Part shown: positions 53,801 to 62,068 of the stretch, piece by piece
Layout of the letters: every line of letters starts with the position of its first letter
Position numbering within the stretch: position 1 is the stretch's first letter
Assembly (NCBI RefSeq): GCF_947495995.1
Contig: NZ_CANMAX010000003.1
Coordinates: 124,001-188,000, forward strand
Origin: an uncultured Tenacibaculum sp.
Lineage (GTDB): Bacteria; Bacteroidota; Bacteroidia; Flavobacteriales; Flavobacteriaceae
Length of the DNA stretch: 64,000 nt
Direction of reading: 5' to 3'
Notes under the pieces: model-generated
Told to the model about the DNA's origin: nothing
Seen by the model: only the letters and a program-made list of their open reading frames with translations
Databases searched by the model: none
Made by a program: the position numbers and the translations under genes

Positions 53801-54119
53801 AACTACAAAATTCGTAACACTTAATGCTTCTACAAAATCAGTATTTTCAAGAACTACAATTAGTGAGAAAAACGAGTTAAGAGTATATCCGAACCCTTTA
53901 AAGTTTGAAAAAATAACAATTGCTTTCAATAAGAGTAATAATAATAATGAGAGTTCGAAAGTGACGATCTTTGATATTACTGGTAAGTTGATTTTAGAAA
54001 GAAAAACTGAAATGAATACTGTAAACTTAAACCGTAGTGATTTTGGTAACACAGGAATTTACTTTATTAAAGTAGAACAGAACAATAAAATCATAACTAA
54101 GAAAGTTATTATTCAGTAA
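50841..54119 (+). CDS. Secreted right-handed beta-helix protein with ricin-like and twin FN3-like modules and T9SS signal
   Basis: A 1092-residue secreted protein: signal peptide (to about 28), a DUF1565-like start (IYVSKNGNDANNGSATAPF, TIQKASSIAQPGDVIIIGGG) and right-handed parallel beta-helix (to about 610) with repeated N/G/L rungs (NNRLYKV, NGRDGINFNGN, EIHHNWFHDAE); a ricin-type domain (about 656-795; NQNWKIV, KWEIVKSG); two homologous ~95-residue FN3-like modules (about 800-897 and 902-998; YELRAWVKGQF and YELRAWPKGQF) and a T9SS sorting domain (about 1010-1092). The helix resembles polysaccharide lyases and similar secreted enzymes, but no catalytic site is assignable. It separates pyrH-frr from tsf. 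Confidence 0.87.
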   Translation: MKNFQKFQKQCLKSLVLSMLFIVQLSHARDIYVSKNGNDANNGSATAPFLTIQKASSIAQPGDVIIIGGGTYEETIRPARSGRAGSPIVYTAKQGEKVIVSAMQALRGWQKDNGVIYKTKVDWDLGQENFVMNGNVAMDLARWPNNTDGKPFTLNSLRNDGGSNKNVSNGAFLTSSKIPNINWKGGAIFFYGDRPGSGWIAWKAFITSSSSGRVNFNLDKNPTWIRTFHDPASKGDFYLEGVKGALDYQNEWWFNSQTKELFVQMPSGGAPVNGKVQMRRRKVTIDLNQRNFIEIKNLAVFGGAILMKSNSNNNRLYKVSSFYGNHTQGIFKGFNAGKPSVEVNGKNNVVEKCEIAFSAATGVRLGGNSNRLVNNYIHDFNYLGSYDAPLVARGGTDNKILRNTIFNAGRDGINFNGNRCEIGYNDVSRSNLINDDCALFYTVGGPQNTEIHHNWFHDAESRGKLKKAAGIYLDNDAEAFSVHHNVVWNVEWTNVQINWDGKDLDIFNNTLVKAKGGTMGAWHKAGTKFTNVKVWNNITDRKVTDQAGNQETEVTWEPQSDKQNNLIDKNSFVNHAGNNFKLKANAKAVDYGRVINGITNGYKGKAPDVGAYELGDNWVPGINWNPEFGPTGLGCYGLPGESCNNPDTGGDTSRPDANLEDGIYYIENPYDNKKLNSPSGRTVGLANTSANSAKWEIVKSGNYYTIKNLRNNEYFEVPYAACEKNDTTQNPNLNFGTWTGATANHQKWSITKVGEDYFLEPLHCTKVVDRNNGNTMHLWTFQKGNKNQNWKIVSAEEKCNLNSELVNLKISNTTETSLTLAFDEIKNVSTYELRAWVKGQFNGNINTPAALVYKGGNSSPLTIDGLQAGTQYTLVLRAICASGGTTKLVQIDANTLRGKEACDGQVLIENLKVKSSTNSSITVLFKDLLNVRTYELRAWPKGQFTGNINSPKATSYKGSSTPEMTIGGLQQGKEYTLVLRAICNAGVTTKFVTLNASTKSVFSRTTISEKNELRVYPNPLKFEKITIAFNKSNNNNESSKVTIFDITGKLILERKTEMNTVNLNRSDFGNTGIYFIKVEQNNKIITKKVIIQ

Positions 54120-54157
54120 AAAATCTTCAAAAAACGGATATTTAAATATATCGAAAC

Positions 54158-54190
54158 AAAAAAGCTGTCTACATTGTAGACAGCTTTTTA
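54158..54190. terminator. Bidirectional terminator between beta-helix gene and tsf
   Basis: Perfect stem AAAAAGCTGTCTACA / TGTAGACAGCTTTTT with a two-base loop and A/T-runs on both sides; serves the converging plus-strand gene and the minus-strand tsf. Confidence 0.9.
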
Positions 54191-54210
54191 ATTTTATAAT
54201 GAAATAAGAA

Positions 54211-55179
54211 TTATCCTAAAGTAACTCTTACGAAGTTTTTAACTTCTACATCACCGTAAGAAGAAACGTATTCTGCAACAGTTTTCTTCTCATCCTTGAT
54301 GAATTTTTGATCTAATAAACACTGCTCTTGATCTAAAGTTGTGTTATCAGAAATAAATCTTTCCATTTTACCTGGTAAGATTTTGTCCCAGATTTTCTCT
54401 GGCTTACCTTCAGCTTTTAACTGCTCTTTAGCAGCTTCTTCAGCGTTAGCTAAAGCTTCGTCTGTTAATTGTAATCTAGATACGAATTGAGGAACGTTCT
54501 TTAAAGTTTTACCTAAACGTACTAATTCTTCGTTATCTTTTACGATAGCAGCGATTCTAGCTTCAGTCTCAGCAGCAACGTACTCAGGAGAGAAATCTTT
54601 ATAAGATAAAGTAGTAGCTCCCATTGAAGCAGCTTGCATAGCTAAATCTTTAGTTAAGTCAGCAGCTTTGTCAACAGTTTGAGTTAAACCAACTAAAGCA
54701 GAAATCTTTCCAACGTGAGTATAAGAACCTACGTAAGGAGCTTCAACTCTTTCGAAAGAAGGGATCTCGATTTTTTCACCGATTACACCAGTTTGCTCAA
54801 TTAATTTTTCAGCAACAGTAACTCCACTTTCGAATTCAGCAGCTAAGAAATCTTCTTTGTTAGAATAGTTGATAGCGATATCAACGAATTGCTGAGCTAA
54901 TTCTTTATATGTGTCATTTTTAGCAACAAAATCAGTCTCACAAGCTAATACGATAGCAACACCGTAAGTATTGTCGTCACTGATTTTAGCGATAGCTACA
55001 CCTTCAGAAGAATCACGATCTGCTCTTTTAGCAGCGATCTTTTGACCTTTTTTACGTAAGATTTCGATAGCTTTATCAAAGTTTCCTTCTGCTTCAACTA
55101 AAGCGTTCTTACAGTCCATCATTCCTGCACCTGTAGTCTCTCTTAATTTTTTTACGTCTGCAGCGCTAATTTTTGACAT
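54211..55179 (-). CDS. tsf: Elongation factor Ts
   Basis: Nucleotide-exchange factor for EF-Tu. The 322-residue protein starts with the UBA domain and KLRETTGAGMMDCKNALVEAEGNFDKA (recognised in parts), followed by IAKISDDNTYGVAIVLACETDFVAKND. Two core subdomains are present; it is somewhat longer than E. coli EF-Ts, as usual in Bacteroidota. It follows rpsB with a hairpin in the 83-base gap. Confidence 0.97.
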   Translation of the reverse strand: MSKISAADVKKLRETTGAGMMDCKNALVEAEGNFDKAIEILRKKGQKIAAKRADRDSSEGVAIAKISDDNTYGVAIVLACETDFVAKNDTYKELAQQFVDIAINYSNKEDFLAAEFESGVTVAEKLIEQTGVIGEKIEIPSFERVEAPYVGSYTHVGKISALVGLTQTVDKAADLTKDLAMQAASMGATTLSYKDFSPEYVAAETEARIAAIVKDNEELVRLGKTLKNVPQFVSRLQLTDEALANAEEAAKEQLKAEGKPEKIWDKILPGKMERFISDNTTLDQEQCLLDQKFIKDEKKTVAEYVSSYGDVEVKNFVRVTLG

Positions 55180-55228
55180 TTTGTTTGTTTTTTTAAGGTT
55201 GTATATAATTGTACAATGATAAAATAAA

Positions 55229-55258
55229 TTAAAGGTTTCAATGTAATGAAACCTTTAA
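55229..55258 (-). promoter_or_regulatory. Intercistronic hairpin between rpsB and tsf
   Basis: TTAAAGGTTTCA pairs perfectly with TGAAACCTTTAA around a six-base loop. It sits directly after the rpsB stop; on the minus strand the stem is followed by TTTATTTTATC. It may be a partial terminator that sets the rpsB to tsf ratio. Confidence 0.55.
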
Positions 55259-55262
55259 ATAT

Positions 55263-56030
55263 TTATTTTGCCTCTTCAGTTTTTGCTTCCTCTACTTTCT
55301 TGTTTCCAGTAGTAGATTCTTTTTCTGTTTTAGCTTTTTCTTTGTCAGCTTTTCTGTCAGCCAAACCTTCAGAAATAGCTTCAGTAACATAAGATAAAAC
55401 TTTATCGATAGATTTAGAAGCATCATCGTTTGCAGGAATTACAAAATCGATCGGTCTTGGATCAGAGTTTGTATCAACCATTGCAAAGATTGGAATGTTT
55501 AATTTTTGAGCTTCTGCAATAGCAATGTGCTCTTTTTTAACGTCAATTACAAATAATGCACCAGGTAAACGAGTCATGTCTGCAATAGAACCTAAGTTCT
55601 TTTCTAACTTCTCACGTTGACGGTTAATTTGTAATTTTTCTCTCTTAGATAAAGCGTCGAAAGATCCATCTTGCTTCATTCTATCGATAGCAGTCATTTT
55701 CTTTACTGCTTTACGAATAGTAACGAAGTTTGTTAACATACCACCTGGCCATCTTTCAGTGATGTAAGGCATGTTTACTGACTTAGATTTTTCAGCAACG
55801 ATATCTTTAGCTTGCTTTTTAGTTGCTACGAATAAGATCTTACGACCAGAGTTAGCAATCTTCTTTAAAGCTTCTTTAGCTTCATCAATCTTTGCAGAAG
55901 TCTTGTATAAGTCAATAATGTGAACACCATTACGCTCTGTGTAGATATAAGGTGCCATGTTTGGATTCCACTTTCTAGTTAAGTGACCGAAGTGTACTCC
56001 GCTTTCTAATAATTCTTGAATGTTTGCCAT
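55263..56030 (-). CDS. rpsB: 30S ribosomal protein S2
   Basis: The 255-residue protein has the S2 signatures GVHFGHLTRKWNPNMAPYIY and ITERWPGGMLTNF, and the C-terminal VIPANDDASKSIDKVLSYV. A Lys/Glu/Thr-rich tail of about 30 residues (KADKEKAKTEKES) extends past the usual end, as in other Bacteroidota. It follows rpsI with a gap of 118 bases and precedes tsf. Confidence 0.97.
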   Translation of the reverse strand: MANIQELLESGVHFGHLTRKWNPNMAPYIYTERNGVHIIDLYKTSAKIDEAKEALKKIANSGRKILFVATKKQAKDIVAEKSKSVNMPYITERWPGGMLTNFVTIRKAVKKMTAIDRMKQDGSFDALSKREKLQINRQREKLEKNLGSIADMTRLPGALFVIDVKKEHIAIAEAQKLNIPIFAMVDTNSDPRPIDFVIPANDDASKSIDKVLSYVTEAISEGLADRKADKEKAKTEKESTTGNKKVEEAKTEEAK

Positions 56031-56148
56031 TTTAATAAATGTGTTTACGTTCTGTTTTCACAATAGTACAGTAGTTTTACGTCTGAACTATTTAGATACT
56101 AAACTGTTGATAAAAAAATATTTTTTGAAAAACAGTTCCAATAAACGA

Positions 56149-56535
56149 TTAACGCTTAGAGAACTGGAATTTCTTACGTGCTTTCTTCTGACCGAATTTC
56201 TTACGCTCAACCATTCTTGGATCACGAGTTAATAATCCTTCTGGTTTTAATACTGCTTTGTGCTCTTCGTTGATAGCTACTAATGCTCTAGTAATTGCTA
56301 AACGGATAGCCTCAGCTTGTCCTGTTACACCACCACCGTAAACGTTTACTTTGATATCGTAAGCCTCTAAGTTTTCAGTTAACATTAAAGGTTGTCTTAC
56401 TTTATACTGTAAAGTTGGAGTTGTAAAGTAATTAGTTAATTCTCTTTTGTTGATAGTAATGTCTCCTTTACCTTGAGAAACATATACACGAGCAACAGCT
56501 GTTTTTCTTCTACCTATTTTGTGAATTGTTTCCAT
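56149..56535 (-). CDS. rpsI: 30S ribosomal protein S9
   Basis: The 128-residue protein reads METIHKIGRRKTAVARVYV at the N-terminus and ends KFGQKKARKKFQFSKR, the typical basic C-terminal tail that contacts P-site tRNA. Its ATG overlaps the rplM stop by one base (TAATG), so the two are coupled. Confidence 0.98.
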   Translation of the reverse strand: METIHKIGRRKTAVARVYVSQGKGDITINKRELTNYFTTPTLQYKVRQPLMLTENLEAYDIKVNVYGGGVTGQAEAIRLAITRALVAINEEHKAVLKPEGLLTRDPRMVERKKFGQKKARKKFQFSKR

Positions 56536-56990
56536 TATTTAAGATCGTTAAGGTTAATAGATTTTGGTTTTTGAGCTTCTTGTCCGTGCTCAGTACCAAC
56601 ATATACATATAAATTTCTAAATAAAGCGCTACCTAATTTGTTTTTTGGTAACATTCCTTTAACTGCTTTCTCTACTAATCTAGCAGGGTCCTTATCGAAC
56701 ATTTCTTGAGCAGTTAACGATCTTTGTCCACCTGGGTAACCAGTGTGACGGATGTAAGTTTTGTTATTCCACTTACTTCCAGTTAAATTAACTTTTTCAG
56801 CATTGATAATAACAACATTATCACCACAGTCTACGTGAGGTGTATAATTTGGCTTGTGTTTACCTCTAATAAGTTTTGCAACTTTAGAAGCTAAACGACC
56901 TAATGATTGCCCGTCCGCATCAACAACAACCCACTCTTTGTTTACAGTTGCTTTGTTAGCCGATACTGTTTTGTAACTTAATGTGTTCAT
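56535..56990 (-). CDS. rplM: 50S ribosomal protein L13
   Basis: The 151-residue protein begins MNTLSYKTVSANKATVNKEW and carries VDADGQSLGRLASKVAKLIRGKHK, and KGMLPKNKLG, all typical of L13. First gene of rplM-rpsI, probably continuing into rpsB-tsf, and preceded by a strong promoter. Confidence 0.98.
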   Translation of the reverse strand: MNTLSYKTVSANKATVNKEWVVVDADGQSLGRLASKVAKLIRGKHKPNYTPHVDCGDNVVIINAEKVNLTGSKWNNKTYIRHTGYPGGQRSLTAQEMFDKDPARLVEKAVKGMLPKNKLGSALFRNLYVYVGTEHGQEAQKPKSINLNDLK

Positions 56991-57048
56991 ACACGATTTA
57001 GTTTTTGTCTATTAATAAATATTATAACTTTTCCTTAAAAAAGGAGTG

Positions 57049-57078
57049 CAAATTTACAATTATTTATTTTACTGACAA
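57049..57078 (-). promoter_or_regulatory. rplM operon promoter, full Bacteroidota consensus
   Basis: Minus strand: TTG (complement of CAA at 57076-57078), 19 bases, TAAATTTG (57049-57056). Both elements are perfect. Predicted start near 57043, giving a leader of about 53 bases before the rplM ATG. Confidence 0.82.
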
Positions 57079-57130
57079 ATAGCAAGTTGATTTAATTTTA
57101 TTTAAGAACTTCAAAATGCGAATTAACATA

Positions 57131-57158
57131 TTGTTAAGATATTTCTAGTATACTTTTG
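57131..57158 (+). promoter_or_regulatory. Promoter of the DUF5916 gene
   Basis: TTG (57131-57133), 17 bases, TACTTTTG (57151-57158). Both elements match the consensus. Predicted start near 57164, about 17 bases before the ATG at 57181. It is back-to-back with the rplM promoter. Confidence 0.75.
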
Positions 57159-57180
57159 CGACAACGATTCAAAACTAAAA

Positions 57181-59793
57181 ATGAGGGTAGGAACATTACT
57201 GTTTGTTTTTTCTATTTTTTGTTCTCTATGTATGTCTGGACAAAGTTTAGAGAAAAAGATATATACAACTAAAAAAACTGACAAAGAGATAGTTATCGAC
57301 GGGAGGTTAGATGATGCTGCTTGGGATGCAGTTCCGTGGGGAGGAGATTTTATTCAGAAAAATCCAGAAGAAGGTGTACCTCCTGCTTTTCAAACTAAAT
57401 TCAAAATAATTTACGATGCAAAGTATCTTTACGTTGCTATTAGAGCATTCGATGAATCTCCAGAAGAAATAGAAGCGCGTTTAACACGTCGTGATGGTTT
57501 TGCAGGAGATCGTGTAAATGTAATTATTGATAGTTACCACGATAAAAGAACTGCTTTTGTTTTTACAGTTACAGCTGCTGGCGTAAAGGGAGAAGAGTTT
57601 GTGACTCAAAACGGACAAAACTGGGATGAAAGTTGGAATCCTGTTTGGTATACTGATGCTGTTATAGATGATAAAGGTTGGACTGGTGAAATGAAAATTC
57701 CATTTAGTCAATTACGTTTCGGAAAGGCTAAAGAGCAAATCTGGGGATTGAATTTTAACCGTACTATTTTTAGAAAAAATGAAAGATCGTTATGGCAACG
57801 TATTCCAAACGATATTTCTGGATTTATCAGTGAAGCTGGAGAATTACATGGTTTGATCGATTTAAAATCTCAAAAACAATTAGAAATTCAACCTTTTACA
57901 GTGGTTTCTTATGAAACTTTTGAAAAAGAGCCAGGGAATCCATTTAGAGATGGTGATAATTTTAGAGTTAATGGAGGTTTAGATGCTAAGATTGGTGTAA
58001 CTAACGACTTAACTTTAGATGTAACTATTAATCCTGATTTTGGACAGGTTGAAGCTGATCCAGGAAATATAGTATTAGATGGTTTTGATGATGTTTTCTT
58101 TCGTGAACAAAGACCATTCTTCGTAGAAAACAAAAACATTTTTGATTTTAGAGTTGGTGGACAGGACAATGTGTTTTACAGTAGACGTATAGGAAGAACT
58201 CCACAAACTTCTGCAGATTCTAACGATGGAGAATTTGTTGATGCTCCTATCAATAGTTCAATAATTGCTGCGGCTAAGTTTTCGGGAAAAACAAGAGATG
58301 GTTGGTCTATCGGTGTTTTAGAAACTGTAACAGATAATGAATATGCAGAGATTGATAATAATGGAGATAGAAGAGAGGTTTTGGTAGAACCATTAACAAA
58401 TTATTTTGTAACAAGAGTTCAAAAAGATTTTAATGATAGAAAATCTTTTATCGGTGGAATTTTTACTGCAACTAACAGAGATTTACAATCAATTAATACA
58501 CTTCATAAATCAGCGTATTCTGGTGGTTTAGATTTCAGACATGAATGGAAAAATAGAGATTATTTTATTCAAGGTAATTTCTCTATGAGTCATGTTTCAG
58601 GAAGTAAAGAAGCAATTCAGAGAACTCAAGAATCTATCCGTCACTTATTTCAACGAGTAGATGCTAGTCATTTAAGTGTTGATCCTAATAGAACTTCTTT
58701 AACAGGAACAGGTGGACGAGTTTTCGGTGGGAAAAGAGGAGGAGGAAACTGGCGTTTTTTCTTAGGAGCAAACTGGAAATCACCAGAGTTTGAATTAAAT
58801 GATGTTGGTTTTTTACGTCAAACAGATCAAATATGGCAATTTGGTAACATAGAGTATTTATGGCAAAACCCAACAAAAATATACAGACGAGCTTCTGCAA
58901 GAGTAGTTTTAAGAAGTATGTATGATTTTGCAGGAAACTTCAATAGAATTGAATACGAAACAAGAGGAAATATTAACTGGGATAATAACTGGAATACAGA
59001 AGGAAGAATTGGATATCGACCAAGATCAATTATTAATTCTTTTTTGAGAGGTGGACCGCGTTGGAGAAATTCAGAAGAAGTGTATTACAATTTTGCAATT
59101 GGTTCTGACTTTAGTAAAAGGTTTAATTTTTCAGTTGGTTTTTCTAATAGCTACGGAACTGATGATAGTTTTGATGTGAAAAATTATGACATCAATTTTA
59201 ATTATCAGCCTTTAGATGCTTTAAGTCTTTCGTTAAGTACAAGCTTTAGAGAAAATGTAAATAAAACACAATATGTTGCTGAAGAAACTATAAATGGAAA
59301 TACACCAAGATATGTTTTAGGTGAAATCGATAATAAAAATTTATCGTTTACAATTAGAGCGAATTATAGTATTAATCCGAACTTGTCTATTCAGTATTAC
59401 GGACAGCCATTTATTGCTAGAGGAAGATATAGTAACTTTAATTTCGTTTCGAATTCTTTAGCAGATAATATTAATAATAGAGTAGTTTTCTTAGATGAAA
59501 ATCAAGTGAATTATGATGCTGTTGATGATTCATTTCAAATTGATGAAAATTTAGACGGAACTTCAGATTACGATTTTTCAAATCCAGATTTCTCGTTCGC
59601 TCAATTTAGGTCGAACTTAGTAATGCGTTGGGAATATATTCCAGGATCGGAGTTTTTCTTTGTGTGGTCTCAAGGAACAACAGGAAGTCAAGATCCAGAT
59701 AGATCTTTGCTAGGAGGATTAAATAATCAAATTTTTGAAGAAGAATTAGAGAATATCTTCTTAATTAAATTCACTTACAGATTCTTAAAATAA
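57181..59793 (+). CDS. DUF5916 outer-membrane protein with CBM9-like domain
   Basis: An 870-residue secreted protein: signal peptide (to about 20), a carbohydrate-binding family 9-like domain (about 25-205; KEIVIDGRLDDAAWDAV, LYVAIRAFDESPE), then the DUF5916 region and a long beta-barrel (about 235-870; VNGGLDAKIGVTNDLTLDVTINPDFGQVEADPGN, FFREQRPFFVE). The strand-rich C-terminus ends in FTYRFLK, aromatic-terminated as in outer-membrane barrels. CBM9-like plus DUF5916 proteins are widespread in Bacteroidota; the ligand is unknown. Confidence 0.9.
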   Translation: MRVGTLLFVFSIFCSLCMSGQSLEKKIYTTKKTDKEIVIDGRLDDAAWDAVPWGGDFIQKNPEEGVPPAFQTKFKIIYDAKYLYVAIRAFDESPEEIEARLTRRDGFAGDRVNVIIDSYHDKRTAFVFTVTAAGVKGEEFVTQNGQNWDESWNPVWYTDAVIDDKGWTGEMKIPFSQLRFGKAKEQIWGLNFNRTIFRKNERSLWQRIPNDISGFISEAGELHGLIDLKSQKQLEIQPFTVVSYETFEKEPGNPFRDGDNFRVNGGLDAKIGVTNDLTLDVTINPDFGQVEADPGNIVLDGFDDVFFREQRPFFVENKNIFDFRVGGQDNVFYSRRIGRTPQTSADSNDGEFVDAPINSSIIAAAKFSGKTRDGWSIGVLETVTDNEYAEIDNNGDRREVLVEPLTNYFVTRVQKDFNDRKSFIGGIFTATNRDLQSINTLHKSAYSGGLDFRHEWKNRDYFIQGNFSMSHVSGSKEAIQRTQESIRHLFQRVDASHLSVDPNRTSLTGTGGRVFGGKRGGGNWRFFLGANWKSPEFELNDVGFLRQTDQIWQFGNIEYLWQNPTKIYRRASARVVLRSMYDFAGNFNRIEYETRGNINWDNNWNTEGRIGYRPRSIINSFLRGGPRWRNSEEVYYNFAIGSDFSKRFNFSVGFSNSYGTDDSFDVKNYDINFNYQPLDALSLSLSTSFRENVNKTQYVAEETINGNTPRYVLGEIDNKNLSFTIRANYSINPNLSIQYYGQPFIARGRYSNFNFVSNSLADNINNRVVFLDENQVNYDAVDDSFQIDENLDGTSDYDFSNPDFSFAQFRSNLVMRWEYIPGSEFFFVWSQGTTGSQDPDRSLLGGLNNQIFEEELENIFLIKFTYRFLK

Positions 59794-59814
59794 TTTATAC
59801 AATTATAAATTAAC

Positions 59815-59846
59815 AAAAGTCAGAGTATTTTACTCTGGCTTTTTTG
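59815..59846 (+). terminator. Terminator after DUF5916 gene
   Basis: AAAAGTCAGAGTA pairs with TACTCTGGCTTTT (one G-U) with a three-base loop and TTTTTGTTT after the stem. Confidence 0.85.
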
Positions 59847-59980
59847 TTTCTGAAGTTTAATTTGCTTTGATTTCTAGTTTTTTTTAGAAGAAGTTGTCAT
59901 GTTGGATTAGAGAAATAAAAAAAGTCTTTAAAACAGGTTATTTCTAAATATACTTACATTGATATTCAGAAAAGGTTGAA

Positions 59981-60009
59981 CAAAAAAACCACCTACATTT
60001 AGGTGGTTT
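59981..60009 (-). terminator. Terminator after OmpA-like lipoprotein gene
   Basis: AAACCACCTA pairs with TAGGTGGTTT around a four-base loop; the minus strand has a seven-base T-run after the stem. It lies 23 bases past the gene's stop. Confidence 0.85.
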
Positions 60010-60032
60010 CTAGATTTTATAAAGTAAAAAGA

Positions 60033-60878
60033 TTACTCAACTTTTTGATCTAATAAATCAAAGAATTGGTTTAAACGAGGTAAGATAATAATCTTTGTAC
60101 GTCTGTTTTTAGCTTTATTAGCTGGTGTATCATTAGGAGCTAATGGTAAGAAACTACTTCTACCAGCAGCGATTAATCTAGATGGTGATACGTTATACTT
60201 CGATTGTAATTCACGTACAATAGCTGTAGAACGCTTCACACTTAAATCCCAGTTATCTTTTACAGCAGCAGTATTAATTGGAGTGTCATCAGTATGACCT
60301 TCAATCATAACATCCATTTCTGGTTGCCCGTTTACAACAGTAGCAACTTTTTGTAACACCTTAGATGCTTTATCTGTAATAGTGTAGCTACCACTCTTAA
60401 ATAATAACTTGTCAGAAATAGAAATAAATACAACGGTCTTCTCTACATTAACCTCGATATCTTGATCGTCAATTCCGTCTTGTAATTCTTTCTTTAAATG
60501 AAAAGCTACAACTAAATTTAAAGAGTCTTTCTTAGAAGCCGCAGCTCTAATTTTATTAATATACTTATCCTTTTTGCTTAACTGAGCTAAAGTCTCTTTG
60601 ATGTTATCGTTAGCTCCTTTAGTTAATACTGTTAAGTTTTCAACTTGTTGAATAGTATTCTCTTTATCTTGTTTTAACTCAGAAATTCTACTTTCTAAAT
60701 CTTTAGAGCGATCTTGATATTTTTCTTTTTCTACTAAACACTTCGTTAAATTAGTTTTAACAGTTAACAATTCTTCTTTAGTTTGTTCGTGTTTTTCTTT
60801 AAGGGCTTCTAGCTCTTTACTCGAGGCACAAGAAGCTAACAGAAAAGCAGCCGATAGAAATAATACTATTTTTTTCAT
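60033..60878 (-). CDS. OmpA family peptidoglycan-associated lipoprotein
   Basis: A 281-residue lipoprotein with lipobox LASC (Cys17), a long coiled-coil region (about 20-110; LEALKEKHEQTKEELLTVK and following heptads), and a C-terminal OmpA-like domain (about 145-275) with EGHTDDTPIN and the peptidoglycan-binding NWDLSVKRSTAIVRELQ and NRRTKIII blocks. It should tether the outer membrane to peptidoglycan; the coiled coil suggests a trimer or dimer. Divergent from apbE. Confidence 0.92.
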   Translation of the reverse strand: MKKIVLFLSAAFLLASCASSKELEALKEKHEQTKEELLTVKTNLTKCLVEKEKYQDRSKDLESRISELKQDKENTIQQVENLTVLTKGANDNIKETLAQLSKKDKYINKIRAAASKKDSLNLVVAFHLKKELQDGIDDQDIEVNVEKTVVFISISDKLLFKSGSYTITDKASKVLQKVATVVNGQPEMDVMIEGHTDDTPINTAAVKDNWDLSVKRSTAIVRELQSKYNVSPSRLIAAGRSSFLPLAPNDTPANKAKNRRTKIIILPRLNQFFDLLDQKVE

Positions 60879-60902
60879 CTTTTATGTAGTTAATGTAAGT
60901 AG

Positions 60903-60910
60903 CAAATTTA
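60903..60910 (-). promoter_or_regulatory. -7 element of OmpA-like lipoprotein gene
   Basis: Minus-strand TAAATTTG, perfect TAnnTTTG, 24 bases before the ATG. TTG is not found at 17-19 bases. Confidence 0.5.
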
Positions 60911-60963
60911 AAAAAATGATGAAACAAAAACTTACATTAACGGTAATTTAGTACAGATTGATT

Positions 60964-60971
60964 TATTTTTG
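60964..60971 (+). promoter_or_regulatory. -7 element of apbE
   Basis: TATTTTTG fits TAnnTTTG and ends 18 bases before the ATG at 60990. It overlaps the alternative TTG start at 60969, which is therefore unlikely. Confidence 0.5.
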
Positions 60972-60989
60972 TTAAAAAAATATAAATTA

Positions 60990-61988
60990 ATGGCGCCGAA
61001 ATACTACTCTTTACTGCTTTTTTTACTTGTTTTTACTCAGGCTTGTAAAGTTGAAAATAAAAAAGAAGACGAAAATTTAAAGAAAGAAGCATATACAAAA
61101 CTTCAAGGAAAAGTTTTTGGAACAACATATAATATCATTTATAAGAGTACAGAAGATTTTCAAGCTCCAATAAATGTGATTTTTGAAGATTTCAATAATT
61201 CGCTGTCTACTTACATTCCAACATCATTAATTTCAAGAGTAAATCAAAATGATACAACAGTTGTTGTTGATGATTATTTTGAGGAAGCTTTTGATAAAGC
61301 AAAACGTTTATATGATGAAACAGATGGGTATTTCGATCCTACTATTGGGAAATTAATCAATGCTTATGGTTTTGGTTCAGGGAAAGAAAAAGATAATCTT
61401 ACTGCTGAAGAAATTGAAACTTTAATGAAAATTACTGGATTTGATAAAATGGCCTTAGAAAGAAGAAAAGTAATTAAAGCACCAGAAATGGAATTTAATG
61501 TAAATGCTTATGCCAAAGGTTTAGGTATTGATGTAGTTGGTCGTTTTTTAGAAAGTAAAAGCATCAATGATTATTTAGTTGAAATTGGTGGAGAGATAAG
61601 AGCAAGAGGTAAAAGTCCTCGAAATACTTTATGGAAAGTTGCAATTGATGATCCAAATACCGACGGTTCACGTAGTCAGTCTAGATATATAAATTTAGAT
61701 AATCAATCGATGGCAACTTCTGGTAATTACCGTAAGTTTAAAATCAACGAAAAAGGAGAGAAGATTGTGCATACTGTAAATCCTAAAACAGGTTTAGCAC
61801 AAGAAAATAATTTGTTAAGCGCTTCTGTTTTAATGCAAGGAGATTGCGCTGATGTCGATGCTTATGCTACTGCTTTTATGGCTATGGGTTTAGAAAAAAC
61901 AAAGCTTTTTTTAGAAAAACATCCAAAATTAAAAGTGGTATTAATCTATACAGATGAAAAAGGAACTATAGCTGAATTTGCGAATTAG
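60990..61988 (+). CDS. apbE: FAD:protein FMN transferase ApbE
   Basis: Transfers FMN from FAD to threonine residues of extracytoplasmic flavoproteins such as RnfG/NqrC. A lipoprotein (lipobox TQAC, Cys19 from this start) of 332 residues with the ApbE blocks GKVFGTTYNIIYKS, NAYAKGLGIDVVG, VEIGGEIRARG and DNQSMATSGNYRKF. I take the ATG at 60990 because a -7 element overlaps the earlier TTG. No rnf or nqr genes are in the window. Confidence 0.92.
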   Translation: MAPKYYSLLLFLLVFTQACKVENKKEDENLKKEAYTKLQGKVFGTTYNIIYKSTEDFQAPINVIFEDFNNSLSTYIPTSLISRVNQNDTTVVVDDYFEEAFDKAKRLYDETDGYFDPTIGKLINAYGFGSGKEKDNLTAEEIETLMKITGFDKMALERRKVIKAPEMEFNVNAYAKGLGIDVVGRFLESKSINDYLVEIGGEIRARGKSPRNTLWKVAIDDPNTDGSRSQSRYINLDNQSMATSGNYRKFKINEKGEKIVHTVNPKTGLAQENNLLSASVLMQGDCADVDAYATAFMAMGLEKTKLFLEKHPKLKVVLIYTDEKGTIAEFAN

Positions 61989-62068
61989 TTAGCAGAATCA
62001 CCCAAAAAGGGTGGTTTAAAAACTGAAACTTAAAAATATATTAGCGAAGTAATTTAAATTAAAATCAA

